Assembly: GCA_973895155.1 (NCBI GenBank)
Contig: OZ316897.1
Span: forward strand, 16,120,001-16,184,000
From: Marsupella aquatica
Lineage: Eukaryota; Marchantiophyta
Direction of reading: 5' to 3'
Length of the DNA: 64,000 nt
Shown here: positions 1 through 9,064 of the stretch, piece after piece
How positions within the stretch are numbered: position 1 is the first letter of the stretch
Layout of the letters: each line of letters begins with the position of its first letter
Notes under the pieces: generated by a model
The model's database searches: none
The model's input: the letters and a program-made list of their open reading frames with translations, nothing else
What the model was told of the DNA's origin: nothing
Program-made: the position numbers and the translations under genes

Positions 1-617
1 TCAAATTGGCGCATGCAGTGCTCGATGCAGGGGTGCGAAGATACATCCCGTGGCAATTCGGCGCCGACTATGCTATCATCGGCCGCAATAGCTCGCAGGA
101 CCTTTTCACTGAGCAATTGGACGTCAGAGACCTGCTGCGAGCCCAAACGGAAACGACTTGGATCATTGTATCGACAGGGATGTTCATGAGCATTCTGTTC
201 GAGGATTTCTTCGGAATTGTGAACGCCGAGCGGACGATTGTGCGTGCTCTGGGGTCCTGGGACAATCTGGTGACTGTCACTTCACCAGAAGACATTGGGA
301 AGCTGACTGCGGAGGTCGTTCTGGCGGCACCCGAGGTCGAAAACGAAATTGTTTTCATAGCTGGAGACACAGTTTCGTATGCTCAGATTGCAACGATTGT
401 AGAACAGGTGCGAGGGAAGCCGATCGAGCGAGTGCTGTGGGATCTGAGCACCCTTCGAAAGGATCTGATGGAGAGTCCGAGCGACAGTTTGAAGAAATAC
501 AGGATCGTGTTCGCAGAAGGAAAAGGAGTGTCGTGGAATCGGGAACAAACTTTCAATTGGAAGAGAGGTCTAAAGACAACTTCTCTGGAGCAGTGGGCAA
601 GAGACAATTTGAAATGA
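1..617 (+). CDS. NmrA-like NAD(P)-binding oxidoreductase, 3' part of gene (5' end outside window)
   Basis: The frame is open to the left edge and ends at TGA 615-617, giving about 204 residues without an intron. The protein matches the central and C-terminal part of the NmrA-like / isoflavone-reductase-like family: VRRYIPWQFGADY (the segment after the third Rossmann strand), STGMFMS, then ALGSWDN..VTVTSPEDIGKLTAEVVL and a C-terminal FNWKRGL..TSLEQWARDN helix. The N-terminal glycine-rich dinucleotide site must lie upstream of base 1. Closest in style to fungal and bacterial proteins annotated as aromatic alcohol reductases (known from the family); the substrate is inferred and not shown by the sequence. 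The TTG at position 6 is not a convincing start, since the frame simply enters from outside. Family assignment is firm, the exact reaction is not. Confidence 0.8.
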   Translation, partial: KLAHAVLDAGVRRYIPWQFGADYAIIGRNSSQDLFTEQLDVRDLLRAQTETTWIIVSTGMFMSILFEDFFGIVNAERTIVRALGSWDNLVTVTSPEDIGKLTAEVVLAAPEVENEIVFIAGDTVSYAQIATIVEQVRGKPIERVLWDLSTLRKDLMESPSDSLKKYRIVFAEGKGVSWNREQTFNWKRGLKTTSLEQWARDNLK

Positions 618-2264
618 GTTAGTGTAGTTAGTGGCTATTAAGGTTCATGACAGAAAAAGGTTCTGGAGTACCAAATTCATGATCTATATAGCTTTGAGGA
701 GTACCAAATTCATGATCTATAAGTTTTGAGGAGTACCAAACTCATGTCCATAACCTTTTGCCTTAAAGATAGCTCATAGCAAACTCATGTCCATATTTTT
801 GCCATAAAGGTTGGTCATGACTAAGTAATTGTAGAGGATAGTGATAAAAAAAATTAGCCATAACGATTGGTCATGTGCCTATGACCATAAGTAATTGTAG
901 AGGATAGTGACAAGAAAAACAGCTATGGCCATTTCTTTAGGGCGAAAGCCAAATCTATAAGTATGAAGCTTTTGGACATCCTAATAGGGGGCTCTAGGGT
1001 GTCTCAAAACTCAAAGTTAGATTCTCGACAGAAAAAGTGATGGATTACGAAATTCATGATCCATAACTTTTTGTTATAAAGATTAGTTCATGATCCATAA
1101 CTTTTTGTCATTAAGATTTCAGGTGCTACCTTGTTGTTTGGGAGTCTACACAGATTTTTTTTGTCTTATTGAGATTTTTTATATGTATTTTGGTTTCAAT
1201 TTATTTTATACCATTTAACGCCCTCTTATATTTTCTATATTTCGTTGTTGACACCCCTTTTTAGATCTAGTTTATTTTTTAATCTTGCCCCTCCTTTGTT
1301 AGAATATGTTATATTCATCCTTAAATTTGGGTTCTTTTAAATTGATTTTTCATACTCTATGGATAGCTAGACCCTAAGCTACCCCTTCCCAAGGTGTCAT
1401 GGAACCAAGGTGGTATAAGAAACAAACATTTCAAGAGAATGCCAACCCCTCCCCTTTACCTCGGGATAAGAGTTCTGTTTCCTAAGCTTATGGTTTTTAG
1501 TGATGTTTCCTAAGCTTAAGGGTTTGAGTGACATACCTATCGCTCCCGTGAATTATGAGGAAAGCATGAGAGGCCCGTCATTTTTTGAAAGACATTCAAA
1601 ATAACTTAGAAGCTAAATAGTTGTTTACTAGAAAACTGACCTTGTAAAAAAATTAAGTGATCACGAGAAGACACTTTGTAAAGGAATAAGCACTGAAGCA
1701 CAAGTACCAAGTCACCCTAAACTAATTTATTCTTACCTTAAAGTGATTACTAAGAAAATTATCCAAACTCTAAAAAGGAATAATTCTTTATTTGTCTCAA
1801 CAGTCATGAGAATCCTTTTGAGGATACCTTCATGGTGTGTAGGATTGGGATAGGACAAAGGTCAAGCTCTCCAAGAATGTTCCTCCTAGCACCTAGCTTG
1901 CTCCCTCAACAATGAGCATGAGTCTCCAAGAAGAGCTCTCCCTGGCCTATCTATGTCAGATAGAGTCACTGCTAATCACCATTAACACCATAATGGTGGT
2001 TTAGCCTAAGTAACTAGAAGTTAACCCCAAGTCTACAGTTAACCCTAACACACTTGAGAGATAGAGAGAACTTCTAGTGTGGAGACTTGATATGGCCGAG
2101 GGGTCTAGAGTGCAGTAGCTGTCATGTGCCAAGGGGTCTAGAGTGCAGTAGCTCTCGTGTGTTTTTGGACATAGCCTCAGCTAAGGTGAACCACATATTT
2201 CTTTGTGTTAACTACTTGTCCGTTGGATGATCATGGCCTGCCGTTGTGAATGTCATCTTCTCTC
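618..2264. other. non-coding spacer, AT-rich, short degenerate repeats
   Basis: No supportable gene. Between about 660 and 1110 short related phrases built on AGTACCAAATTCATGATC and CATGTCCATAACTTTTTG recur several times as a decayed tandem repeat. The rest is AT-rich with no recognised RNA gene or coding frame. Confidence 0.5.
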
Positions 2265-2487
2265 AACATATGCATCCTCTCTCCCATCCCAGATGAAGTT
2301 TAGAGGTTAAGGTTTATCGTCATAACCCCTAAAACCTATACTTTCATCTCTAAATGGGATGGGATCTGATGCCCACCAAGGAGAACTGTTGCGTGCTTGA
2401 GATTGTAAGGTTTATCCATCCTTTCCCATTAGAGGCAAAGTTTAGGGATTTGCATTTATCATCCATAAACCTTAAACTATGGGATGA
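2265..2487 (+). repeat. host satellite-like repeat, left flank of the retroelement
   Basis: About one and a half copies of a repeat containing GGGATGGGATCTGATGCC, GGAGAACTGTTGCGTGCTTG, CATCCTTTCCCATTAGAG and TTTATCATCCATAAACC. The same phrases resume directly after the retroelement (12355 onward), which identifies the pre-insertion sequence and shows that the element entered a pre-existing repeat. Confidence 0.7.
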
Positions 2488-2491
2488 GATC
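2488..2491. repeat. target-site duplication GATC, left
   Basis: GATC directly precedes the TG of repeat A1 and recurs directly after the CA of repeat B2 (12355-12358). Host repeat copies have a single GGGATC/GAGATC followed by TGATGCC/TAATGCC here, so the duplication is four bases, or up to six if the element ends are read differently. Confidence 0.65.
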
Positions 2492-2821
2492 TGTCACACC
2501 ATTCTGAGTAGTGTAGTAGTATATCGTGCTATTAGAGTATGTACGTTTGGTATGAGTGCTATTGGAGCCGATAAGGTTCTGTCATGTTTGTGTGAGAGGG
2601 TACTTCTCACTTGTGAGGCATTGAAAGGTCATCTTTCAATGTTGAGCCTTGGAGAGAGAGGAGCTTGAGTGTGGCTATGGTGGCTGTGAGCTCCGCTTGT
2701 GTAACGTGGATTCCTTGAGTAGTGCAAGGTGCGTTGGCTTGACATACGTGTGTGATCGGATCGGTGCGGGATCGATGGGGTATTGTTGACCGAGATCGTT
2801 GTGCCGATTGTATGGAGATTA
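2492..2821 (+). repeat. terminal repeat A1 of split direct repeat
   Basis: Begins TGTCACACC and ends GGAGATTA. The same 330 bp recurs at 11888-12217 with about three substitutions (C to T at 2543 in a CpG, T to G in GTCATG, G to A in AACGTGG). Unlike a normal 5' LTR it lacks the 137-bp B part that sits before A2. Confidence 0.85.
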
Positions 2822-2832
2822 CATTGAAAGAT
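2631..2832 (+). other. possible self-priming pair (LTR segment and adjacent primer-binding site)
   Basis: ATTGAAAGAT at 2823-2832, just downstream of A1 where a primer-binding site is expected, is the exact reverse complement of ATCTTTCAAT at 2631-2640 inside A1. I see no match to the usual initiator-tRNA site. Self-priming from the transcript 5' end is known from Tf1-type gypsy elements. The same region has a CATTGAAAG/CTTTCAATG hairpin (2619-2641), so the pairing may be incidental. Confidence 0.25.
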
Positions 2833-3090
2833 CACATTCAAAATCTGTTGTACGGACTGTGCGGACAGAAGTTCGATTGATTGAGTTGTCGACGGTTCGT
2901 GGTAGCTCGGATCGTGTGTTGTTATCGAACAGATTGTTGGTATCTTGACCTGTATCGTTGTTGTCCGATCGGCCTGCTTCCCGATCGATGTACAGATCTG
3001 TGATTGGTGACAGGTTTTGAGTTGGAGGTCGATTGATGATTCATGGAGGAAAGCGAATGTTGAGTAGATGTTGGACAGTGGAAGTCGATC

Positions 3091-3180
3091 CGTGAGGCTT
3101 CAGATCCGATTGCCAGCTACTGTGAGGCTTCAGATTTGATTGTCGGCTACTGTGGGGCTTCAGATCTGATTGCCGGCTAT
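3091..3180 (+). repeat. 30-bp tandem repeat, three copies
   Basis: Three adjacent copies of a unit built on TGTGAGGCTTCAGATCTGAT plus TGCCGGCTAC, with a few substitutions between copies, inside the retroelement leader. Confidence 0.8.
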
Positions 3181-3413
3181 TGTTGGACGATGTTGGCAAG
3201 GCGCAGGTGAAGCGACGGCTTTTTTCCTGAAGGAACGGAGCTGCCAATGCCCCGTGCGACGGTATCATCGTTTCAGTGAAAGAAACGAGGGTCAAGGGTG
3301 TTGAATCAAGTTGCTGCCAATTCTGTGGAAGGGCTGCGTTTTTCATGAAGAAAATCGACAATTTTCGGGAGCTTTCTGTGAAGAAAGTACTCGTTTTTGG
3401 GGTTAGGTGTGAG

Positions 3414-3665
3414 GCGCACGAGGTCACCCATCCCGAAAGTGCTCGCGCGAGGCAACGCGTGAGGTCACCCATCCCGAAAGTGCTCCCAACCGCGAGCGAG
3501 AAGTCACCCATCGCAAGCGCAGGCAGGCACGAGGTCGAGGTCACCCATCCCGGGGCTATTCCGGGCCGTGAGCGCGAGGGGAGGCACAAGGTCGAGCGCG
3601 AGGAGGTCACCCATCCCGGGGCTATTCCCAGCCGCGAGCGCTTAACTGGCAAGTTCTCATCCCAC
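3414..3665 (-). repeat. 5S rRNA-like repeat block, antisense, in the leader
   Basis: On the minus strand GGATGGGTGACC (the box C region of plant 5S rRNA) occurs four to five times; the rightmost copy reads GGATGGGTGACCTCCT (3601-3616). In that copy AGTTAAGCG (box A, 3639-3647) lies 22 bases upstream, which is the spacing I know for plant 5S rRNA, and GATGAGAACT upstream resembles the preceding 5S segment. Downstream CTTGTGCCTCCCC resembles the 5S 3' end. Copies are degenerate and mostly cover the 3' half, so this is 5S-derived repeat and not a working 5S gene. The 5S comparison is from memory. Confidence 0.55.
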
Positions 3666-4187
3666 CTTGTGTACACACAAGCTTTGACAACTTGTTGTTT
3701 AGATTCAAGCGCCAGTGGGCTTTATACACTTCTCGGTTTGTTTAGAGGCCTATTCTAGGCCAAATCAGAGGCTGTTTGAGGGTTTTTGATACTTCTGAGT
3801 CCATCTAGACTCACAGATTGAACTAATTTTGCCTTGGTTCTCATCTACAACATTGGAGTGCCATTGTGAAGCCTATTATGAAGGCTCTTCCTTGAACCTT
3901 ATGCACATTGTCATATTGATTTGCATTTGCTTTTGTGTGGAGAGTTGAATGGTATCCATTCTTGTTTCTGGATCCTCTTCACACATGTTTCCTGTTTATG
4001 CGCCATGTTAGTTTCGTGTGGGCGCTTGATTCCATAGGAGTGATCCGGGTTTGCAACTGGACATTCTAGTGTGCTGTGTATTTCTCTCTTGGTGATGTTG
4101 GAGTGATGCCCAACACACCATGGTGAGTGCTTGTGGTGCTGATAGGGATAGATTGCCCTTAGGGTTAGCACATAGATTAGGTTAAAG

Positions 4188-7100
4188 TTGGTCACCACGG
4201 ATTCTTCTGGTGCTGCTGGATTACCCGATGGACGACGGACCGGTTTCACTCGGAGTGGGGCACAGTTTCGGCCAGCGGCATTGTTAGCAATCAGTAGTGC
4301 AGCTTCAGACAATGATTCTGATGAGGACTCAGTGACCAGTTCTCCTCATCATCAGGTGGTTGCACCTTTGTTGTGGGATATGGACGAGATGTACGGGGCT
4401 ACAAAGGGCCCACGACGATACTCTGGTGCAGTTGGCACAATTGATCTGGATGACTTCATCCAGGAGTTTGATACGTGGTGCGATATGTAGACATTGCGTA
4501 ATGTCACATTGTTTACCCCTTTCATGGCATGGAAGGGATTATTCCAGCATTTGGAGGGGCCACCCATGGATGACTACCATGAGTTTCGGAAGGCTCATTT
4601 GGTTGAGATTGAGGCATGGAGGCAGCATTGGTCGCCTAATTACGTGTCCATCACCTATGGCACTAGTGCGGCTACCCAACCAATTGCCACAACTGCTGCT
4701 TCTTCTAGCAGCACTAGCCAGAGTGGCACACCATCCACCAGCAGCACTCCAGCAGCATCCACCACTACTCCTGCCGGTGTGATTGTGACAGGAACTGGAG
4801 TTGCGCCAGCATTTAATCCTGTGGTGGAATTCTTTGAGGTACTGAAGCAGAACTATCAGGGTGTGAGAACTGATAAGTTGAAGGGTCTTCAGGAGTTCCA
4901 ACGCAAGACTGGAGAGAGCCTACGTGAGGCATACACACGTATGCGCAGATTGATCACTGTCACCAAGGGAGTGACAGAGGCTCAGGCAGTCCAATTTTGG
5001 TATGCAATTCTGGACAGAGAATTGCGACGCAGAGTGAGAGATGTCACTCTGCTTAGGGATGCAGATCCCACATTAGCAGTTGTTTTCACCCTTTCTGAGC
5101 GCATTGAGCTCAATATGGTGAATGAGAAGGTGGTGACTTTCGGATTTGCCAAGGAAGCACCAAAGGCTGCATCTACATCCACACCACAGCCTACTGCACG
5201 GAAGAGCCAGAGGGAGAAGCCTACTGCACGAGAGTCTACCAGCCAGAGACCTGTGCCCTCTTATGCTGGACAGCAGTCAGGATGTTGGACCTGTGGTGGG
5301 GATCATGCACAGAGATATTGTCCAGATCATAGAGGATCAGGGGGAGCATCAGCGCCTGATCAGCGACAGTGTGATCACTGTGGAGCTCCTGGACACACCA
5401 AGGATAGGTGTTTCTCACTCCACCCTGAGTTACGGAGAGGAGGATCCCATACACATGATCAGGGAAGAGGAGGAGGAGGTAGAGGTGGTGGACGTGGTCG
5501 TGGCATGCCACATGCAGGGAGACAGGGAGGTGACGCTGCCCCTGCTGTAACCATAGATCCAAAGGATGCTAAGATTGCTCAATTGGAGCAACAACTAGCT
5601 GTCATGGCTAGTTCCCAGGTGAGACCTAATTTTGGTGATGGGGCATCTACATCCTATGGACCTTCCACATCCCATGGTCCTTCCACATCTTATGGAGCTG
5701 ATGGAGACCTTGCCACCATGGGATTCATGTGTGGCACTGCACATATTGATGCATCAGCAGCTTTGACACGTGGGGCAGCCAAAGCTCTTGAGCCCCGAGG
5801 AGCAGTAGTGGAGTTAGATCCACAAAGGGGGGATGCACGTCGGCAGACAAAGCTTCCTCAGTCTTTTACATTGTCAGAGACAGTTCAGACTGCCTCTATG
5901 AACCCGGTTCGGACAAACCCTGATGTGGGTAAGTTGGCAGAATCAGGTAGTGATGCAGCAGGGATGATAGGTACCTTGCTGGGGGCGGCTACTGCCATAG
6001 TACGCACTCCATTATTTTCAGCGACAAACATGCTGAACTTGGGAGTTGGTCCTCCAGAAGTGTTCAGATTGGCAGCTACACTCTGTGAGGACACTCCAGT
6101 GGTTGCTTCCCATGCAGAAGCAACTTGCAGTGTTGATGCAGTGAAGACCATGCCACCTACTGCTACTAGTGAGACATGGCATGCAGCAGCAGCGAGGTTG
6201 GTGGATTTACCAGCACGCCCTGCATTTGAGAGGACTAGGTTTAAACCTAGTGTTGTGTCATTGGATAATCGGAGTGGTATCTTCCGATTAGTTGGGCCTT
6301 CTGGAGCAGTATACCAGCCAGAGAGAGTGTTACTGGATACTGGTGCTCAGCCCTTGATGTTGGGGAAGTCTGCCATACGTGGATTGGGATTGCGTCCAGA
6401 GGATTTGGAGGATTGTCCCTTTCCCATTCAGACTTCATTGGGGGGACCTACACCTACACAGCATATCACCAGGAGACCACTTGATTTGAGGATTCAGGAA
6501 GGTCATACCACAGATAGATCACAGATACAGGCGCGAGCTATTCTGACTAAGGCAGAGTCATATGATGTGTTGGTGGGATGTACAGTGCTCTACCCCATGG
6601 GATTTATTCTTGATTTTTGGGAGGAATCAGTGTCATATAGACCTGATTGGCAGTCAAGAGATGCTCGATTTAGCAAATTGCCAGTGAGATTTAGTGGACC
6701 TATGGGAGGCCCTAAATCCACACCATTATCTTTGGCAGCATTCAGTGGTGTAATTGCTGGACCTGATGATTTGATTGAGGGTAATGCGCATGCAGCCGAT
6801 GTTCCACCATTGGAGGAGTCTCATGAGGAGCACATCATGCGAGGATTACCTGTTGGCAATGTTATGCCACCAGTGTGGGGCATTGCACAAGCCTTGCCAC
6901 AGGCAGCAGCACGATTGGTACATGATGCATGGCGTCATGCTTTTACACCACAGTCAGGAGCAGAGCAGTCTCTTGCAGATGGACCTGTGACTCTTTCACC
7001 ATTGGATACCACTCCTATTGCTTGGCAGTATCCACCGGAGGGTATTTGTTTGTTGGATCTTTTTGGTGGGATTAGCACTGGATTGGCTGCTGTTCTTCAG

Positions 7101-8135
7101 GCAGGAATTCCTATGCGTCGTTATTTGTATGTGGAGACAGATGAGACAACACGGAGGGTCTCATTGCGACATGTGGCTATGTTGGTGGATAGATATCCAC
7201 AGTTGCTGCCAGTGGATGCTGTTCGTGGTTATCAGCATGCACTACCTACTGATATTTCATTGTTGGGGGCGGATCATCTACATCGTGTTGGCCCCATTGA
7301 TTTGGTGATTGCTGGTTGGCCATGTCAGGGCCAATCTAGAGCTGGCATTGGGCATGGACTTCATGATCCACGCTCTGCATTGTTTTGGGAGATGTTACGG
7401 GTGCTGCGTCACCTCCAGCTACATCAGACACAGTCTCCAGCATACATTTTGGAGAATGTGCCATTGTTAGGTGATGATCGTAGTCGGATTGTTGCCAGTG
7501 TTCACCAGGTGAGGTCTTGGATTGGACCTGCTGTGTTATTGGATGCTGCACGTGTGGGTTCTCGTGCACATCGTCCACGCTTATGGTGGACTAATTCCGC
7601 GCTCACCAGCCTTAGTGGTGGATGATATTTTGGATCCAGGGCGTCGTGCACAGGGTGTGACCCAACCTGATAGACCTCCATTGGCAATGGTCAATGCAGT
7701 TGGGTGCCCACGTTGTGCATTACCCACTCTTGTAAGCCACTCTGCTTCATATGCATTCAGAGCAGGTGGCCCTGGACTTGTATGGACACAGCTCTCCAGC
7801 AGTTAGTGGAGCCTACTGCTGATGAGAGAGAGCGTGCTATGGGATTTTTGACTGGCACCACTGCAGTTGTCTCTGTGTCAGAGGGTTTGCGGCGCCAGGT
7901 TCTTGGTCAAGCAATGGATTTGAATTGTTTGACTTGGATTATCAGCTTGGGAGTAGCTGAACAGTTGCGGATGCGCTCTGCCGGAATTACTGATTGTCCC
8001 TTGGTGAGCTTGCGGTCCACTAAGACAGTATTGACCACAGCTGGGGGCGAGCAGACAGTCCATGGACCTATGACAGGATTGGCGGCTGGACAGATTGTTG
8101 AGCAGGAAGGGACTGCTCAATCTACTACTAAATAG
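4188..8135 (+). pseudogene. gag-protease-DNMT polyprotein (interrupted)
   Basis: One reading frame runs from after the TAG at 4173 to the TAG at 8133, broken by TAG 4488-4490 and by a frameshift out near 7596-7620 and back near 7790-7800. Counting from 4494: a gag-like helical region with the LKGLQEFQRKTGESLREAYTR segment (about 130-200), two zinc knuckles CWTCGGDHAQRYC (264) and CDHCGAPGHTKDRC (about 297), a glycine-rich RGG-like stretch, a retropepsin motif LLDTGAQ (Asp 615), then the methyltransferase (from about 846). TAG 4488 could come from CAG by one C-to-T change. Gag packages RNA; the protease would cleave the chain. The fusion places the DNMT upstream of pol. Confidence 0.85.
7024..7990 (+). 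pseudogene. cytosine-5 DNA methyltransferase domain, DNMT3-like motif order, two frameshifts
   Basis: Motif I DLFGGISTG (Asp 855 counting from 4494), a YVETDE segment (motif II), GWPCQGQSRAG with the catalytic Cys 944 (motif IV), ILENVP with Glu 987 (motif VI), HRPRLWWTN (motif VIII), then in other frames PALVVDDILDPGR, ERERAMGFLTG (motif IX region) and LGQAMDLNCLTWI (motif X). Motifs are in the order I to X as in DNMT3, not permuted as in plant DRM. It transfers methyl from S-adenosylmethionine to cytosine C5. No separate nuclear import or targeting domain is visible inside it; the PHD finger is on the other end of the polyprotein. The frame leaves after WWTN and returns before ERERAMGF, so this copy would give a truncated enzyme. 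Confidence 0.85.
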
Positions 8136-8141
8136 CAATCA
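8133..8141 (+). promoter_or_regulatory. candidate stop-codon readthrough site between DNMT and RT
   Basis: The stop joining the DNMT frame to the in-frame RT is TAG followed by CAA TCA, which fits the tobamovirus-type readthrough consensus UAG-CAR-YYA (known from the literature on plant virus readthrough). Both sides are open in the same frame. Such a site would set the ratio of gag-DNMT to gag-DNMT-pol. A plain CAG-to-TAG mutation is the alternative. Confidence 0.4.
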
Positions 8142-8757
8142 TCGGCTATCTCTTCTACCCTACAAAGAGATATTAGGGATTTGGTGGAGAGTTGGGAACC
8201 ACAGCTTGGCCCTAAGTTAACAGGGGAGGAGAGACGTCGTATGCATCGATTCCTGAAGAGTTATTGGAATTGTTTTGCATTCAGCATGAAGGATTTGGGG
8301 ACATTGAAGGGCCCTGGTATTCAGATTGAATTGGCTAGTGATGCGCCAATCTTTCGTAGACCATACCGTTATAGTGACATGGAGAGAGCTCTGATTCAAA
8401 GCAGAACTCAAGATTTGTTGGAGGCTGGATTGGTGGAGATTTCATATGGGGAGTATGCATCTGCCACAGTGATGCCAGCCAAGAAAGATGTGCATGGCAA
8501 TTACACAGATAGGCGCATGTGTGGTGATTACAGACCTATTAATCGCCAGACAAAATCTGATCGATATGCCATGCCCACACCTGAGGAGATCTTTGATGCT
8601 GTGGGGCATGCAAAGGTTTTCAGTTCATTGGATCTGAGGGCAGGATACCATCAGCTTCCAATTAGGCATGCTGACAGGTCCAAGACAGTTCTGGGGGATT
8701 GATTCTTATGGCAAAGATCGTTTGTATCAATGGTTATTCTTACCATTTGGGTTGAAG

Positions 8758-9064
8758 ACCCGGGGTCCTCACTTCTTTTCTTCCGACCCATCACGCGCGA
8801 ATAAGTATAGGGTTTTTTTATTGGGTTTAATGAAATACTTTTAAATTTTTGTTGAAGAACATTAGTGTTATTTTAATCCAATTTTGAGAATTATAAGAAT
8901 CATAGGGTTTTTTAAAATCAAATATGGGAACATTCTTGGAATATTCTATTAAGTTAGGGGTTAAAAAATTCCTAAAAAAAACTTTATTGACTTAACTTTT
9001 AGGGTGTTTATTCTCCCAAAACTTCGAGCGTGATATGGGACACCCCTTGGATTGAGGCCCCCGA
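8758..9064 (+). mobile_element. 307-bp MITE inserted in the reverse transcriptase
   Basis: The RT frame reads FGLK up to 8757 and NAPAEFQ from 9073. Between them is an AT-rich 307-bp piece flanked by the perfect 8-bp duplication GGTTGAAG (8750-8757 and 9065-9072). Its ends are imperfect inverted repeats (CCGGGGTCCTCA at the left, TGAGGCCCCCGA at the right). An 8-bp duplication fits a non-autonomous hAT-type element. No coding capacity. Confidence 0.8.

Larger units (their letters stand above)
2822..4187 (+). other. retroelement untranslated leader
   Basis: About 1.37 kb between A1 and the first gag-like frame. It contains a 30-bp triplicate (3091-3180) and an antisense 5S rRNA-like repeat block (3414-3665). 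The overlapping open frames in both directions are low-complexity products of these repeats. A TAG at 4173 closes the gag frame upstream, and the frame has no ATG until 4380, so the gag start may be spliced in or non-AUG. Confidence 0.6.

Noticed and set aside
3414-3665. Functional 5S rRNA gene
   Set aside because: Copies are degenerate and lack a complete 5' half; only the box A and box C regions are recognisable.
3041-3676. 211-codon minus-strand and 160-codon plus-strand frames in the retroelement leader
   Set aside because: Both run through the 5S-like and 30-bp repeats; the repeated GWVTS peptide is the translation of the 5S box C motif.
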